From the NCBI GenBank assembly GCA_963735065.1, contig CAVTJL010000007.1, positions 1 through 64,000 on the forward strand: a DNA stretch of 64,000 nucleotides. The letters are read 5' to 3'. Origin of the DNA: CAVTJL01 sp963735065. Lineage in GTDB: Bacteria > Pseudomonadota > Alphaproteobacteria > Geminicoccales > Geminicoccaceae. This document shows positions 27,525-39,281 of this stretch, in pieces (the stretch's first letter is position 1; each line of letters opens with the position of its first letter). Position numbers and translations under genes: made by a program. Below the pieces are notes generated by a model, which was not told where the DNA came from, did not search any database, and worked only from the letters and a program-made list of their open reading frames with translations.

Positions 27525-28070
27525 CCATGGCGATGATCGCCGACGTCTGGGCGCAGTCGGAGGAGCTTACGGCCCTCATGGGTCGGGTAGGGCCGCAGTT
27601 TGGACGCGTGGAGCCGCGGCGGCGAGCGGCGGCCTGTCTCAAGGGTCTCCTGGCGCCGGTGGAGCGCAAGAACGGGTGGAAGCTGGCCGAGGCGGCCGGA
27701 GACCGCACGCCGGACGGGGGACAGGAGCTCCTGAGCCGGGTGCGCTGGGACGCCGACGCGGTGCGCGACAACCTGCGGGCCTATGTGGCCGAGCATCTGG
27801 GTGACCCGGGTGGCGTGCTGGTGCTGGACGGTTGAGCGGCAACGCCGATCAACGGCTTCCTCAAGAAGGGCGACAAGTCGGCGGGCGTGCAGCTGCAGCA
27901 CTCCGGCACGGCGGGGCGGATCGAGAACTGCCAGGTCGGTGTCTTCCTGGCCGATGCCAGCCGCCATGGCCGCACCCTGATCGACCGTGCTCTTTATCTG
28001 CCTGACAGCTGGGTGGCGGCCGAAGCACGGCGGGCCGAGGCCGGCACTCCCGACCAGATTACGTTCGTCA
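27525..28070 (+). pseudogene. IS701-family transposase, inactivated and truncated
   Basis: The frame matches IS701-type transposases: FGRVEPRRRAAACLKGLLAP, then VERKNGWKLAEAAGD and RVRWDADAVRDNLRAYV. At the first catalytic aspartate, where relatives read VLVVDETGFLKKG, this copy reads VLVLDG, a TGA stop at 27833, six extra codons and GFLKKG. The frame then resumes (SAGVQLQHSGTAGRIENCQV and so on) and stays in register to about 28070, where similarity stops. The C-terminal half with the remaining catalytic residues is gone. The element cannot be active. Confidence 0.8.
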
Positions 28071-28238
28071 CCCAGCAGCTCCTCGCGGACCCGGAGCTGG
28101 GCACCGAGGCCTCGGAGGCGATCCGGGGACTGATCGAGCGGATTGACGCCGAACGCGGACGGCAGGCTCGAGGCGGATCTCAAGGGCGAGCCTTGCATTG
28201 TCCTGAGCTTGGGCACGAATCAAGACAGGCCGCCCTGA
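28071..28238 (+). pseudogene. C-terminal tail of a large serine recombinase
   Basis: Directly joined to the IS701-like frame is LLADPELGTEASEAIRGLIERI, and in a neighbouring frame GRLEADLKGEPCIVLSLG to a TGA at 28236. Both resemble the extreme C-terminus of large serine recombinases common in alphaproteobacterial genomes. The catalytic N-terminal domain is absent, so this is a scar, perhaps of an integrated element. The assignment is by pattern recognition and is less certain than the IS701 call. Confidence 0.5.
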
Positions 28239-28256
28239 TGGGGCGGCGTTTATTTG
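28229..28256. terminator. Intrinsic terminator-like hairpin
   Basis: GCCGCCC (28229-28235) pairs with GGGCGGC (28241-28247) around a 5-base loop, followed on the plus strand by GTTTATTT. It suits plus-strand transcripts ending at the recombinase tail. It also lies just past tRNA-fMet, so its GC stem may help stop the minus-strand rRNA operon. Confidence 0.6.
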
Positions 28257-28268
28257 TTCTGTAAGGGT

Positions 28269-28346
<78 letters not shown>

Positions 28347-28384
28347 GGGATCGTGAAGGTGTAGTCGGTATTGGGGCGCTTCGA

Positions 28385-28503
28385 GGACCTGGCGACGACC
28401 TACTCTCCCACGCCTTGAGACGCAGTACCATGGGCGCGACGGGGTTTCACGGCCGAGTTCGGAATGGGATCGGGTGGGGCACCCGCGCTTTGCCACCAGG
28501 TCG
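28385..28503 (-). rRNA. rrf: 5S ribosomal RNA
   Basis: The minus strand carries the conserved 5S core CCGATCCCATTCCGAACTCG and GGTACTGCGTCTCAAGGC. The terminal stem is GACCTGG near 28503 pairing with CCAGGTC near 28385. The ends are estimated from that stem. Confidence 0.93.
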
Positions 28504-28574
28504 TCGAAGCGTCCCGGCTCCCTTTGTGCCGCGCTGGGGCGGGTCTTGGGGAGCTGGGTCATGATCATGCGGGG

Positions 28575-28615
28575 GCATGGGTGATGGTTGCCGTCCAGCC
28601 TTCTTGTGGCTGGGG
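28575..28615 (-). repeat. 3' arm of the 23S rRNA processing stem
   Basis: This 41-base stretch just outside the mature 3' end of 23S rRNA is the near-perfect reverse complement of 31379-31419. In the precursor the two arms would form a long helix closing the 23S domain, the standard RNase III substrate. Confidence 0.8.
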
Positions 28616-31375
<2,760 letters not shown>

Positions 31376-31378
31376 CCG

Positions 31379-31419
31379 CCCCAGCCACAAGCAGGCCGGG
31401 ACGGCAAGCATACCCATGC
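31379..31419 (-). repeat. 5' arm of the 23S rRNA processing stem
   Basis: Reverse complement of 28575-28615 with few mismatches (for example GCCACAAGCAGGC against GCCTTCTTGTGGC). It lies immediately before the mature 5' end of 23S rRNA. Confidence 0.8.
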
Positions 31420-31575
31420 CTCAAGAGCGCCAGGGGCCAAGGAACAGACCCCGGACGCTCACCCGCATGATCATGCGATGCCGCCACGCGAGACACGCGA
31501 CGGCATCGACCGACTACCTCTTCACGATGTAAAAAGAGCAAGGACCCGACGGAACACGCTCCGCCAGGGCTACTC

Positions 31576-31652
<77 letters not shown>

Positions 31653-31673
31653 GGACTCCAGAGAACCAAAGCC

Positions 31674-31735
31674 GGAGATCACCAAGGACCGGCACGCGCC
31701 CAAGGCGCAAGGCCGACCCCTGCTTCGTGATCTCC
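31674..31735 (-). repeat. Inverted repeat in the 16S-tRNA-Ile spacer
   Basis: GGAGATCAC (31674-31682) and GTGATCTCC (31727-31735) are perfect 9-base complements separated by 44 bases. In the rRNA precursor they would fold into a hairpin between 16S and tRNA-Ile. It may be involved in processing; no assignment is possible. Confidence 0.5.
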
Positions 31736-31865
31736 AACCTCCGGAAGGGATATGCAGACGGCGGTGGGTTTTTATCGGCCACCGCTGTGCGATGACCGAC
31801 AGGGTCCCCGTAAGACCGAGCGCCGCGATGGCCCGAAAGCCATCGATGCAGGTCTCATGGGGCCT

Positions 31866-33356
<1,491 letters not shown>

Positions 33357-33699
33357 ATCCCAGCATCACTGGCCAAAAAAAGGTCAACTCACAGCACCAC
33401 CCCGCCCAGGCCAAAACCCAGGCGAGAACAGCGCCTCGAGACCCACCAGAAGATGCCTCAGACGACTCCACCGCCGCCTGCACATCCCCTCCAGATACAT
33501 CCACAACTTGTCAAAAGAGCGTCCGAACCAGAGACGTTCCACCCTCCCGTTTCCGGGCCCGGTGTCCGTCTGCTGTCCGGGTGTGCCGCCTCGTCAGCGG
33601 CGAGGCGGGGTGTACTCGCAGGCCCCGGGGAGATCAAGCCCCTTTTTGACGGCTCGGCGACAATGCGGCCGGGCCAGGACGCCGCAGCCCTCTCCGCCC
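33357..33699 (-). promoter_or_regulatory. rRNA operon leader and promoter region
   Basis: These 343 bases between the AsmA-family gene and 16S rRNA carry no gene. On the minus strand a consensus TTGACA occurs at 33514-33509, about 155 bases before 16S, but a good -10 at the right spacing is not obvious. A second TTGAC lies just upstream of the 16S start. A GCCTCG/CGAGGC hairpin near 33585-33610 may end the upstream transcript. Confidence 0.4.
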
Positions 33700-35952
33700 T
33701 CAGCGGCCCAAGAGGCCCTTGAGCTGGCGGCCCAGCTCCTGGATGGCGCGATCCTCGGGCCTGGCCGCGGGATCCGTGGCAGGCTGGGCAGGAGCGGACG
33801 CCGCGGCCCCGCAGCCCCCCTCCCCGGCCCTGCCGCCGCCCGCGAGCCCGCCGATGATGCCCTTCAGCCCCTCCACCACCGACTGGCTGCTGAGCTCGAC
33901 CTTCGGGTCCTCGAGCGTGCCGCCGATGTGCACCGGCACGCCCAGCGCCACGCCCTTGATCGTCGACGTCCCGACGATCGTGACGTCCGGCCGCTCCTTG
34001 CCGAGATCGACCTCGCCCGAGCCGCTGAGCGTGCTCTTCTCGCCCTGCACCACCAGCCGATCGATCTGCGCCACGCCCTGGGCCACCTTGAGATCGGCCA
34101 CGCCGCAGGCATAGCGCACCCAGCCCTGCCCCGTGTCGCCGAGAAGCGCCTTGGTCACCACCGAGGCCTGGCCGGGCAGCCGCTGCAGCAGGTCGACGCG
34201 GACCCGCCCGGCGCCGATGGCGAGATCGGCCCGACCGGCCAGCGTGCCAGCGATCTCGGCCGGCGAGCGGCCGGCGCCATGGAGGTCGATGTCGAGGGCG
34301 GCACGACCCTCCGCCGGCACCTGCGGCGCCAGTGCTGCCAGCAGCACGCCCAGATCGAGGCCCTGGCCCTTCATCGCGAGATCGACCCGCGGCGTGCCGT
34401 CGTCGGCGTCCAGGCCCAGCGATCCCCCGACCTTGCCGCCGGCGACCTCGGCCGCGAGCGGCGCCACCTTCAGCGCGCCGCGCTCGAGGTCGGCGGTGGC
34501 GTCCAGATTGGTGATCGCCATGCCGCCCAGCCGAAGCTCGTCCACATGCGCCTTGATGGTGCCGTCGAGCGCGCGGAGCGCGCCCAGATCCAGGACCTTG
34601 TCGCTGAAGACCCGCCCCTTGCCCCCGCCCGAGCCTTTCTCCTGACCCGCCGGCTCCTGCCCCACCGGCCCCTGACCCGCCGACTTGGCCCCGCGCAGCG
34701 CCTCGAGGTCGAGCCGATGCGACTGGAGCGTGCCGTCGATCCGAGGCCGGGCGCCATCCGTGGCGATGGTGAGCTCGCCTGCGAGATCGCTGTCGCCCAC
34801 ATGAAGGGCGAGCCCCGTGAGCCGAAGGCGCCGCGCATCCCCTTGCGCCGCCACCTGTGCTGTCAGCGGGAGGTCGGCGGGCAGCAGGCCGGGCAGCGCC
34901 GCCGCGAGCGAGCCCGGCTGCCGGCCCTCGGCCGAGAGCTGCAGCGCGATCCCGCGCAGCGAGGCGGCGTCGGCGACGGAGCCCGATGCCTTGAGCTCGA
35001 CCCCGCCCAGCAGGGCGCGCGCCGAGATCCCCGAGACGGCGGGATGGGCGAGCTGCCCCGTGATCTCCGCGCGCAGGCTGAGCGGGCCGGTGCCGGCCAA
35101 GAGGCGCTGCGCAACGCTGTCGGGGGAGACGAGGCGCTCGAGAGCGGCAAGCCCGGGGCCTTGTGCCGAGACCACGAGATCGGTGCCATCGGCCCCCGCC
35201 GGCCCCAGCCGGCCGTCGAGCGAGACGGTGAGGCCCGCGGTCTCGAGGCTGAGCGAGACGGGGGCCGGGCCGCTCGATCGCAGCAGCGCCTGCAGCGGCC
35301 CCACGGTACCCCCGATCCCGACGTCGAGGCCCTCCACCTGCCCCTTGCCCTTGAGGCGGATCGGGCCGTCGGGCTGCGTCTCGCTGAGGCTCAGCCGCCC
35401 GACGGTGAGGTCGTAGTGATGGCCCGAGCGGTCGTCCCTGTAGGCGACATGGCTGCCGATGAGCCGGACCTCGCGCACCGCCGGCAGGCGCTTGTCGCCC
35501 TCCGACGGGCCCGCCGCCGCGCTGGGCCCGGGCTTGGCCTGCGACGCGCTCCCGGCCTTGGGCGCCGGCAGCCAGTTGCGCTCGCCGCCCGGGCCCGTCT
35601 CGAGCTGCAGGTCCGCACCCTCGACCGTCACGCGCTTCACCTCGACCCGCCCGGCCAGCAGCGGCAGCGCGTCGATCTGGACCTGCAGCCGTGCGATGCG
35701 TGCCAGCTCGGGTCGCGAGGCCCAGGCCGGATTGGCCACCCGGACATCGTCGATCCGCACGATCGGATGGAGCGACCAGAGGATGCGGATGTCGCCCGCG
35801 ATGGTGACCTTGCGGTCGAGCGCCTGCCCGACCTTGGCCTCGATCGTCGGCTTGTAGGCATCGAGCACGACGAAGCTGAGAAGGCCGGCGATGGCGACCG
35901 GAATGACCAGGGCGAGAAGGAGGAGGAGGATGACGACGTTGCGCGACCGCAT
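33700..35952 (-). CDS. AsmA family protein
   Basis: About 750 residues. An N-terminal membrane anchor (NVVILLLLLALVIPVAIAGLLSF) is followed by the AsmA N-terminal domain, including LDAYKPTIEAKVGQALDRKV, then AGDIRILWSLHPIVRIDDV and VKRVTVEGADL. A long beta-rich body and a C-terminal AsmA_2-type domain (DLDLHGAGRSPAEIAGTLAG) complete it. AsmA/TamB-like proteins bridge the inner membrane and periplasm and are linked to lipid transport and outer-membrane assembly. I favour the ATG at 35952 just before the anchor; an ATG at 35982 is in frame. It points toward the rRNA operon, 343 bases away. Confidence 0.87.
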   Translation of the reverse strand: MRSRNVVILLLLLALVIPVAIAGLLSFVVLDAYKPTIEAKVGQALDRKVTIAGDIRILWSLHPIVRIDDVRVANPAWASRPELARIARLQVQIDALPLLAGRVEVKRVTVEGADLQLETGPGGERNWLPAPKAGSASQAKPGPSAAAGPSEGDKRLPAVREVRLIGSHVAYRDDRSGHHYDLTVGRLSLSETQPDGPIRLKGKGQVEGLDVGIGGTVGPLQALLRSSGPAPVSLSLETAGLTVSLDGRLGPAGADGTDLVVSAQGPGLAALERLVSPDSVAQRLLAGTGPLSLRAEITGQLAHPAVSGISARALLGGVELKASGSVADAASLRGIALQLSAEGRQPGSLAAALPGLLPADLPLTAQVAAQGDARRLRLTGLALHVGDSDLAGELTIATDGARPRIDGTLQSHRLDLEALRGAKSAGQGPVGQEPAGQEKGSGGGKGRVFSDKVLDLGALRALDGTIKAHVDELRLGGMAITNLDATADLERGALKVAPLAAEVAGGKVGGSLGLDADDGTPRVDLAMKGQGLDLGVLLAALAPQVPAEGRAALDIDLHGAGRSPAEIAGTLAGRADLAIGAGRVRVDLLQRLPGQASVVTKALLGDTGQGWVRYACGVADLKVAQGVAQIDRLVVQGEKSTLSGSGEVDLGKERPDVTIVGTSTIKGVALGVPVHIGGTLEDPKVELSSQSVVEGLKGIIGGLAGGGRAGEGGCGAAASAPAQPATDPAARPEDRAIQELGRQLKGLLGR

Positions 35953-36140
35953 GGCTTGGGCTCTCGGTTGACGCTCGGCCAAGCATTCTAGCGCCTGCGC
36001 CGACGCGGAGCAGCCCGCGCGCGCAGGCGTCGGCGCGGAGCAGCCCGTTGACCAGCCGCCACCGAGCGCCTAAGTAGCCCGCCACATCGGGCGCCCCCGC
36101 AGCCGCGAGCGGTGGCTGGCGCGCAACAAGGATATCTTCG

Positions 36141-36338
36141 ATGGCTGTTCCGAAGAAGAAGGTCGCGAAGTCGCGCCGCGACATGCGTCGCTCGCATCTG
36201 GCGCTGACCGTGCCGTCCGTGGTCGAGGACAAGGATTCGGGCGAGTACCGCCGTCCCCACCACATCGACCTCAAGACGGGCATGTACCGCGGCCGTCAGG
36301 TCATCGTCATGAAGGAGAAGGCGGCGGCGGAGGACTGA
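36141..36338 (+). CDS. rpmF: 50S ribosomal protein L32
   Basis: A 65-residue basic protein starting MAVPKKKVAKSRRDMRRSHL and containing EYRRPHHIDLKTGMYRGRQV, diagnostic of alphaproteobacterial L32 (the form without the zinc cysteines). It binds 23S rRNA in the large subunit. It diverges from the AsmA-family gene. The fatty-acid gene plsX, often found after rpmF in bacteria, is not here; a convergent glycosyltransferase follows. Confidence 0.96.
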   Translation: MAVPKKKVAKSRRDMRRSHLALTVPSVVEDKDSGEYRRPHHIDLKTGMYRGRQVIVMKEKAAAED

Positions 36339-36394
36339 GCGGCAAGCCGGCTCTCCGGCGACACCGCGTATCTCCCTGCTGCTGTCTTTTGCAC

Positions 36395-36416
36395 GGCCTC
36401 GCCGACGGGTGAGGCC
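36395..36416. terminator. Hairpin between convergent genes
   Basis: GGCCTCGCC and GGTGAGGCC (one G-T wobble) close a GACG loop between rpmF and the convergent glycosyltransferase. No T-run follows on either strand, so termination is only a guess. Confidence 0.35.
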
Positions 36417-36496
36417 GCGTGGCCTGTGCGCTGATCCGTGCGCGCCGTGGCCGCGGCTTCCCAGCTCGAGCCTAGCGCCGTCGATCGCCGCCTGGG

Positions 36497-37252
36497 CTAG
36501 TCCTTGACCCGGACATCCACCCACTCCTCCGTGAACGGGCGGCCGAAGAAGGACGCCCAGATGAAGTTCATGGAGTAGCGCAGGCCTGTGCGGACGATGC
36601 CCTCGCCGATGAGCCGGCGGCCCGAGGACAGGGCCGGCAGGTCGAAGGTGAACTTGACCTCGCCCACGGCGCTCAGGCGACGGGCGAGCTCGGTGTCCTC
36701 GCCATAGAAGCTGAACGCGCCGTTGAAGCCGCCGATGGCCTCCAGCGCATCCCGCCGCACGACGAAATTGCCGCCCTGCATCATCGAGCCGACGCGGAAC
36801 ACGTGCCGGTTCAGGATGTAGAAGAGATAGCCGAAGCAGTAGAACAGGCGGACGATGACGTTCGAGCGCACCGAGATGTCGTAATAGACATAAGGGCCGC
36901 TCACCGCCGCCAGCCGGCCGTTTCGCGAGAACTCCCTCAGCACCTTGATGAGCCAGCCCCGGGGCAGCACGGTGTCGGCGTCGATGTTGGCGACGAGCTC
37001 GCCCGTGGCGGCCCGGTAGCCGGCGCTGCGCGCCTGGACGAGGCCGCGCACCGGCTCGTCGATCACGGTCACCCCCTCGAAGGAGGCGGCAAGCTCGCGC
37101 GTGGCGTCGGTGCTGGCATTGTTGACGACGATGACCTCGGCATCGCAGCCCGCGTGACGGATCTCGCGCCGGATGCTGAGCAGCGATCGCCTTATATAGG
37201 CCTCCTCGTTGAAGGCCGGGACGACGAAGCTGATGCGTGGTCTAAGGGTCAT
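36497..37252 (-). CDS. Glycosyltransferase family 2
   Basis: A 251-residue GT-A glycosyltransferase. The ATG at 37252 overlaps the stop of the upstream gene (ATGA), and the longer upstream frame has no similarity. RISFVVPAFNEEAYIRRSL starts the fold, VVNNASTDATRELAA follows, and ANIDADTVLPRGWL carries the metal-binding DxD. GGNFVVRRDALEAIGGFN and FYGEDTELARRL are conserved. Hydrophobic residues around 130 and at the C-terminus suggest membrane association. It is the third gene of a DedA-GT4-GT2 operon and probably acts on a membrane lipid or lipid-linked glycan. Confidence 0.88.
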   Translation of the reverse strand: MTLRPRISFVVPAFNEEAYIRRSLLSIRREIRHAGCDAEVIVVNNASTDATRELAASFEGVTVIDEPVRGLVQARSAGYRAATGELVANIDADTVLPRGWLIKVLREFSRNGRLAAVSGPYVYYDISVRSNVIVRLFYCFGYLFYILNRHVFRVGSMMQGGNFVVRRDALEAIGGFNGAFSFYGEDTELARRLSAVGEVKFTFDLPALSSGRRLIGEGIVRTGLRYSMNFIWASFFGRPFTEEWVDVRVKD

Positions 37253-38436
37253 GCTCGCGCGGCTCCGCCATCGGCGAGGCTTCGGTAGGCCTCTTCCCAC
37301 TGGTCTGCCACGGCCGCGATGGAAAAGCGTCCGGCAAACGCTACGGCGTTGCGGCCGAGGGTCGCACGCATCCCGCTGTTCCCGAGCAAGAGGCCGATCC
37401 TTTCCGCAAGTGCCATATGATCCCGCGGGTCTATGACAAAGCCATGGGCGTCGCTGATGAACTCGGGCAACGCGCGGCAATTTGCGCCGATAGCGGGCAG
37501 TCCGCAAGCCATGGCCTGAAGAAGCGCCATGCTCTGAGTTTCGGACTCGCTCATGTTGACGAATATTTCAGCCTGCTGAAACAGACGGGCCAGTCGACGC
37601 TTGTCGAGGGTTCCGGTGAAGAGGACCAGCCCTGCGATCCCCAGCTCGGCCGCCAGCGCCTCGAGGTGCGGCCGCGCCCCGCCGTGTCCCGCCAGCGCCA
37701 GCGTCACCGGCCTGCCCTCCTCCTGGAGCCGTGCTACGGCGCGCAGGATCGTGTCGATGTTCTTCTCGGCCGCCAGCCGCCCCGCATAGACGAGCGTCGC
37801 CATGGGCAGGCCATCCTCGGCCGCCGGCACCGCGTTGCCGCCTTCCGGGAGGGGATGGAAGGTCTCGACGTCGATGGGGTTGGAGATCACCTCGAGCGGC
37901 GGCCGCAGGCGGCCCACACCCAGCTCGTCGAACACCGAGCGCGAGGGCGCCGTCACCATGTCGCAGCGGTTGTAGTACCAGATCACCAGCCCCTCGGCCC
38001 ATGACGTCCGGATGGGGATATAGGGCCCGAAGGCGCGAATTGCCGTGTGATTGGTGCCGACGACGGGAATGCCCAGCCGGTGGGCGCCGATCAGGGCGTC
38101 GAGCCCCAGCCCGAGGAAGGTCTGGCTGTGGACGATGTCCGGCCGCGAGCGGCGCAGCGCCCGCAGCACGCGCAGGGGCGAAGGGACCACGAGGCGGGAC
38201 TGCTGCGTCGAGCTCGTGACCGGAAGCGACCAGACCCGGCGGATGACGACATTGGCCCCGAGATCGAGCTCGGCCGGCGCTGCCGCGATCCTCGCATAGT
38301 CCTTGGCGCCATAGCGCGGGACGTAGAAGTCGACCGCGTGGCCTCTGCGGCCCAGCTCCGCCGCCAGCGCCTCGATCGAGTCCTGGATTCCGCCGATCTC
38401 GGGATGGAAGTTGTCCGAGAAGATGGCGATCCTCAA
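37249..38436 (-). CDS. Glycosyltransferase family 4
   Basis: A 395-residue GT-B glycosyltransferase starting with a TTG that overlaps the upstream stop (TTGA). The N-terminal part has FSDNFHPEIGGIQDSIEALAA near residue 7 and HSQTFLGLGLDALIGAHRLG near 95. The donor domain has LVYAGRLAAEKNIDTILRAV near 210 and FVNMSESETQSMALLQAMACG near 290 (E-x7-E region). It resembles PimB/MgtA-like lipid mannosyl- or glucosyltransferases, but the substrate is not certain. It is coupled on both sides with DedA and the family 2 enzyme. Confidence 0.88.
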   Translation of the reverse strand: MRIAIFSDNFHPEIGGIQDSIEALAAELGRRGHAVDFYVPRYGAKDYARIAAAPAELDLGANVVIRRVWSLPVTSSTQQSRLVVPSPLRVLRALRRSRPDIVHSQTFLGLGLDALIGAHRLGIPVVGTNHTAIRAFGPYIPIRTSWAEGLVIWYYNRCDMVTAPSRSVFDELGVGRLRPPLEVISNPIDVETFHPLPEGGNAVPAAEDGLPMATLVYAGRLAAEKNIDTILRAVARLQEEGRPVTLALAGHGGARPHLEALAAELGIAGLVLFTGTLDKRRLARLFQQAEIFVNMSESETQSMALLQAMACGLPAIGANCRALPEFISDAHGFVIDPRDHMALAERIGLLLGNSGMRATLGRNAVAFAGRFSIAAVADQWEEAYRSLADGGAARA

Positions 38437-39017
38437 GGCTCGCTCTCGTCGTGCGCGGCCATGCGCGAGAAGACCAGATAAAGGCCGATGAGGCCGGCCG
38501 CCAGGAGCGCGGCCATGATGATGCCCTGGTAGGCACCCATCTGGGGATAGAAGCGCCCGAAATAGTAGCCCACCAGCACGAGCACGAGCGACTTGGGCAC
38601 GGTCAGGAGCAGATTGACGATGAGAAACTCGCCGATCGGCATGCGCACGATGCCCGCCGTCACGAGCACGAGCGCGCCGATCGCATGCGTGATCTTGCCG
38701 ATCGCGAGGCTCTTGCGGCGGTGACGCGTGAAGCGGGTCTCGAAGCGGGCGACGCGCTCGGCCGTGATGCCGATGCGATGGCCCCAGCGCCGCAGCGCGG
38801 GCTCGCCTCCCCAGCGGCCGATCGCGTAGTAGAGCGCATCGCCGACCATGTCGCTCGCCACGACGACGCCGTAGGCGACCAGGATATGCAGATAGCCGAG
38901 CGACGACACGAAGCCGGCGAGGATGCTGACGATCGGTCCCTCGACGATCGCCAGGAGGAAGATCAGGGCGTAGCCGTAGCTCGTGATGAGCGCCACGACC
39001 GCGGCGGGTGCCAGCAT
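38433..39017 (-). CDS. DedA-family membrane protein
   Basis: A 194-residue inner-membrane protein of the DedA/VTT family, which includes undecaprenyl-phosphate and phospholipid translocases. I chose the ATG at 39017 because the hydrophobic domain begins there; the upstream extension is low-complexity. The family features are FLLAIVEGPIVSILAGFVSSLG with the conserved E-G-P near residue 25, and GDALYYAIGRWGG near 60. GKITHAIGALVLVTAGIVRM near 125 matches the usual GR-x-P-G region but lacks the arginine and proline. It heads the operon with the two glycosyltransferases, so it may flip their lipid carrier or product. Confidence 0.85.
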   Translation of the reverse strand: MLAPAAVVALITSYGYALIFLLAIVEGPIVSILAGFVSSLGYLHILVAYGVVVASDMVGDALYYAIGRWGGEPALRRWGHRIGITAERVARFETRFTRHRRKSLAIGKITHAIGALVLVTAGIVRMPIGEFLIVNLLLTVPKSLVLVLVGYYFGRFYPQMGAYQGIIMAALLAAGLIGLYLVFSRMAAHDESEP

Positions 39018-39281
39018 CTCAGCCGGCTGCCCGCTGTCCCGATGCGCCGCCCGGGCGCGCGCGGCCGGAGCCGCACAGGATGGCCTGGAAGCGCATGCAG
39101 GTCTCTCATCCTCGGCTGGTGGGTCGAAGGGCCCGGCAGACGCCGGACACAAGGCGAGACCCGTGGCCGCGACGCGCTGCACGGTCCTCGACCTATCAGA
39201 TAGGTTCGCCAGAGGCCAAAGTCACCCGACCTCGCCACCAGCGCCCGGCGACGCGTCGCCGGGCGGCACCCCTGGCCCGGC

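Noticed and set aside
33509..33514. TTGACA as the rRNA promoter -35 box
   Set aside because: The consensus hexamer is there on the minus strand, but no good -10 follows at 16-18 bases, so I did not list it as a separate promoter.
33458..36283. Long open frames on both strands over the AsmA-family gene (about 940 and 830 codons)
   Set aside because: They are out-of-frame readings of a GC-rich gene. Only the frame 33700-35952 has a membrane anchor and AsmA motifs.
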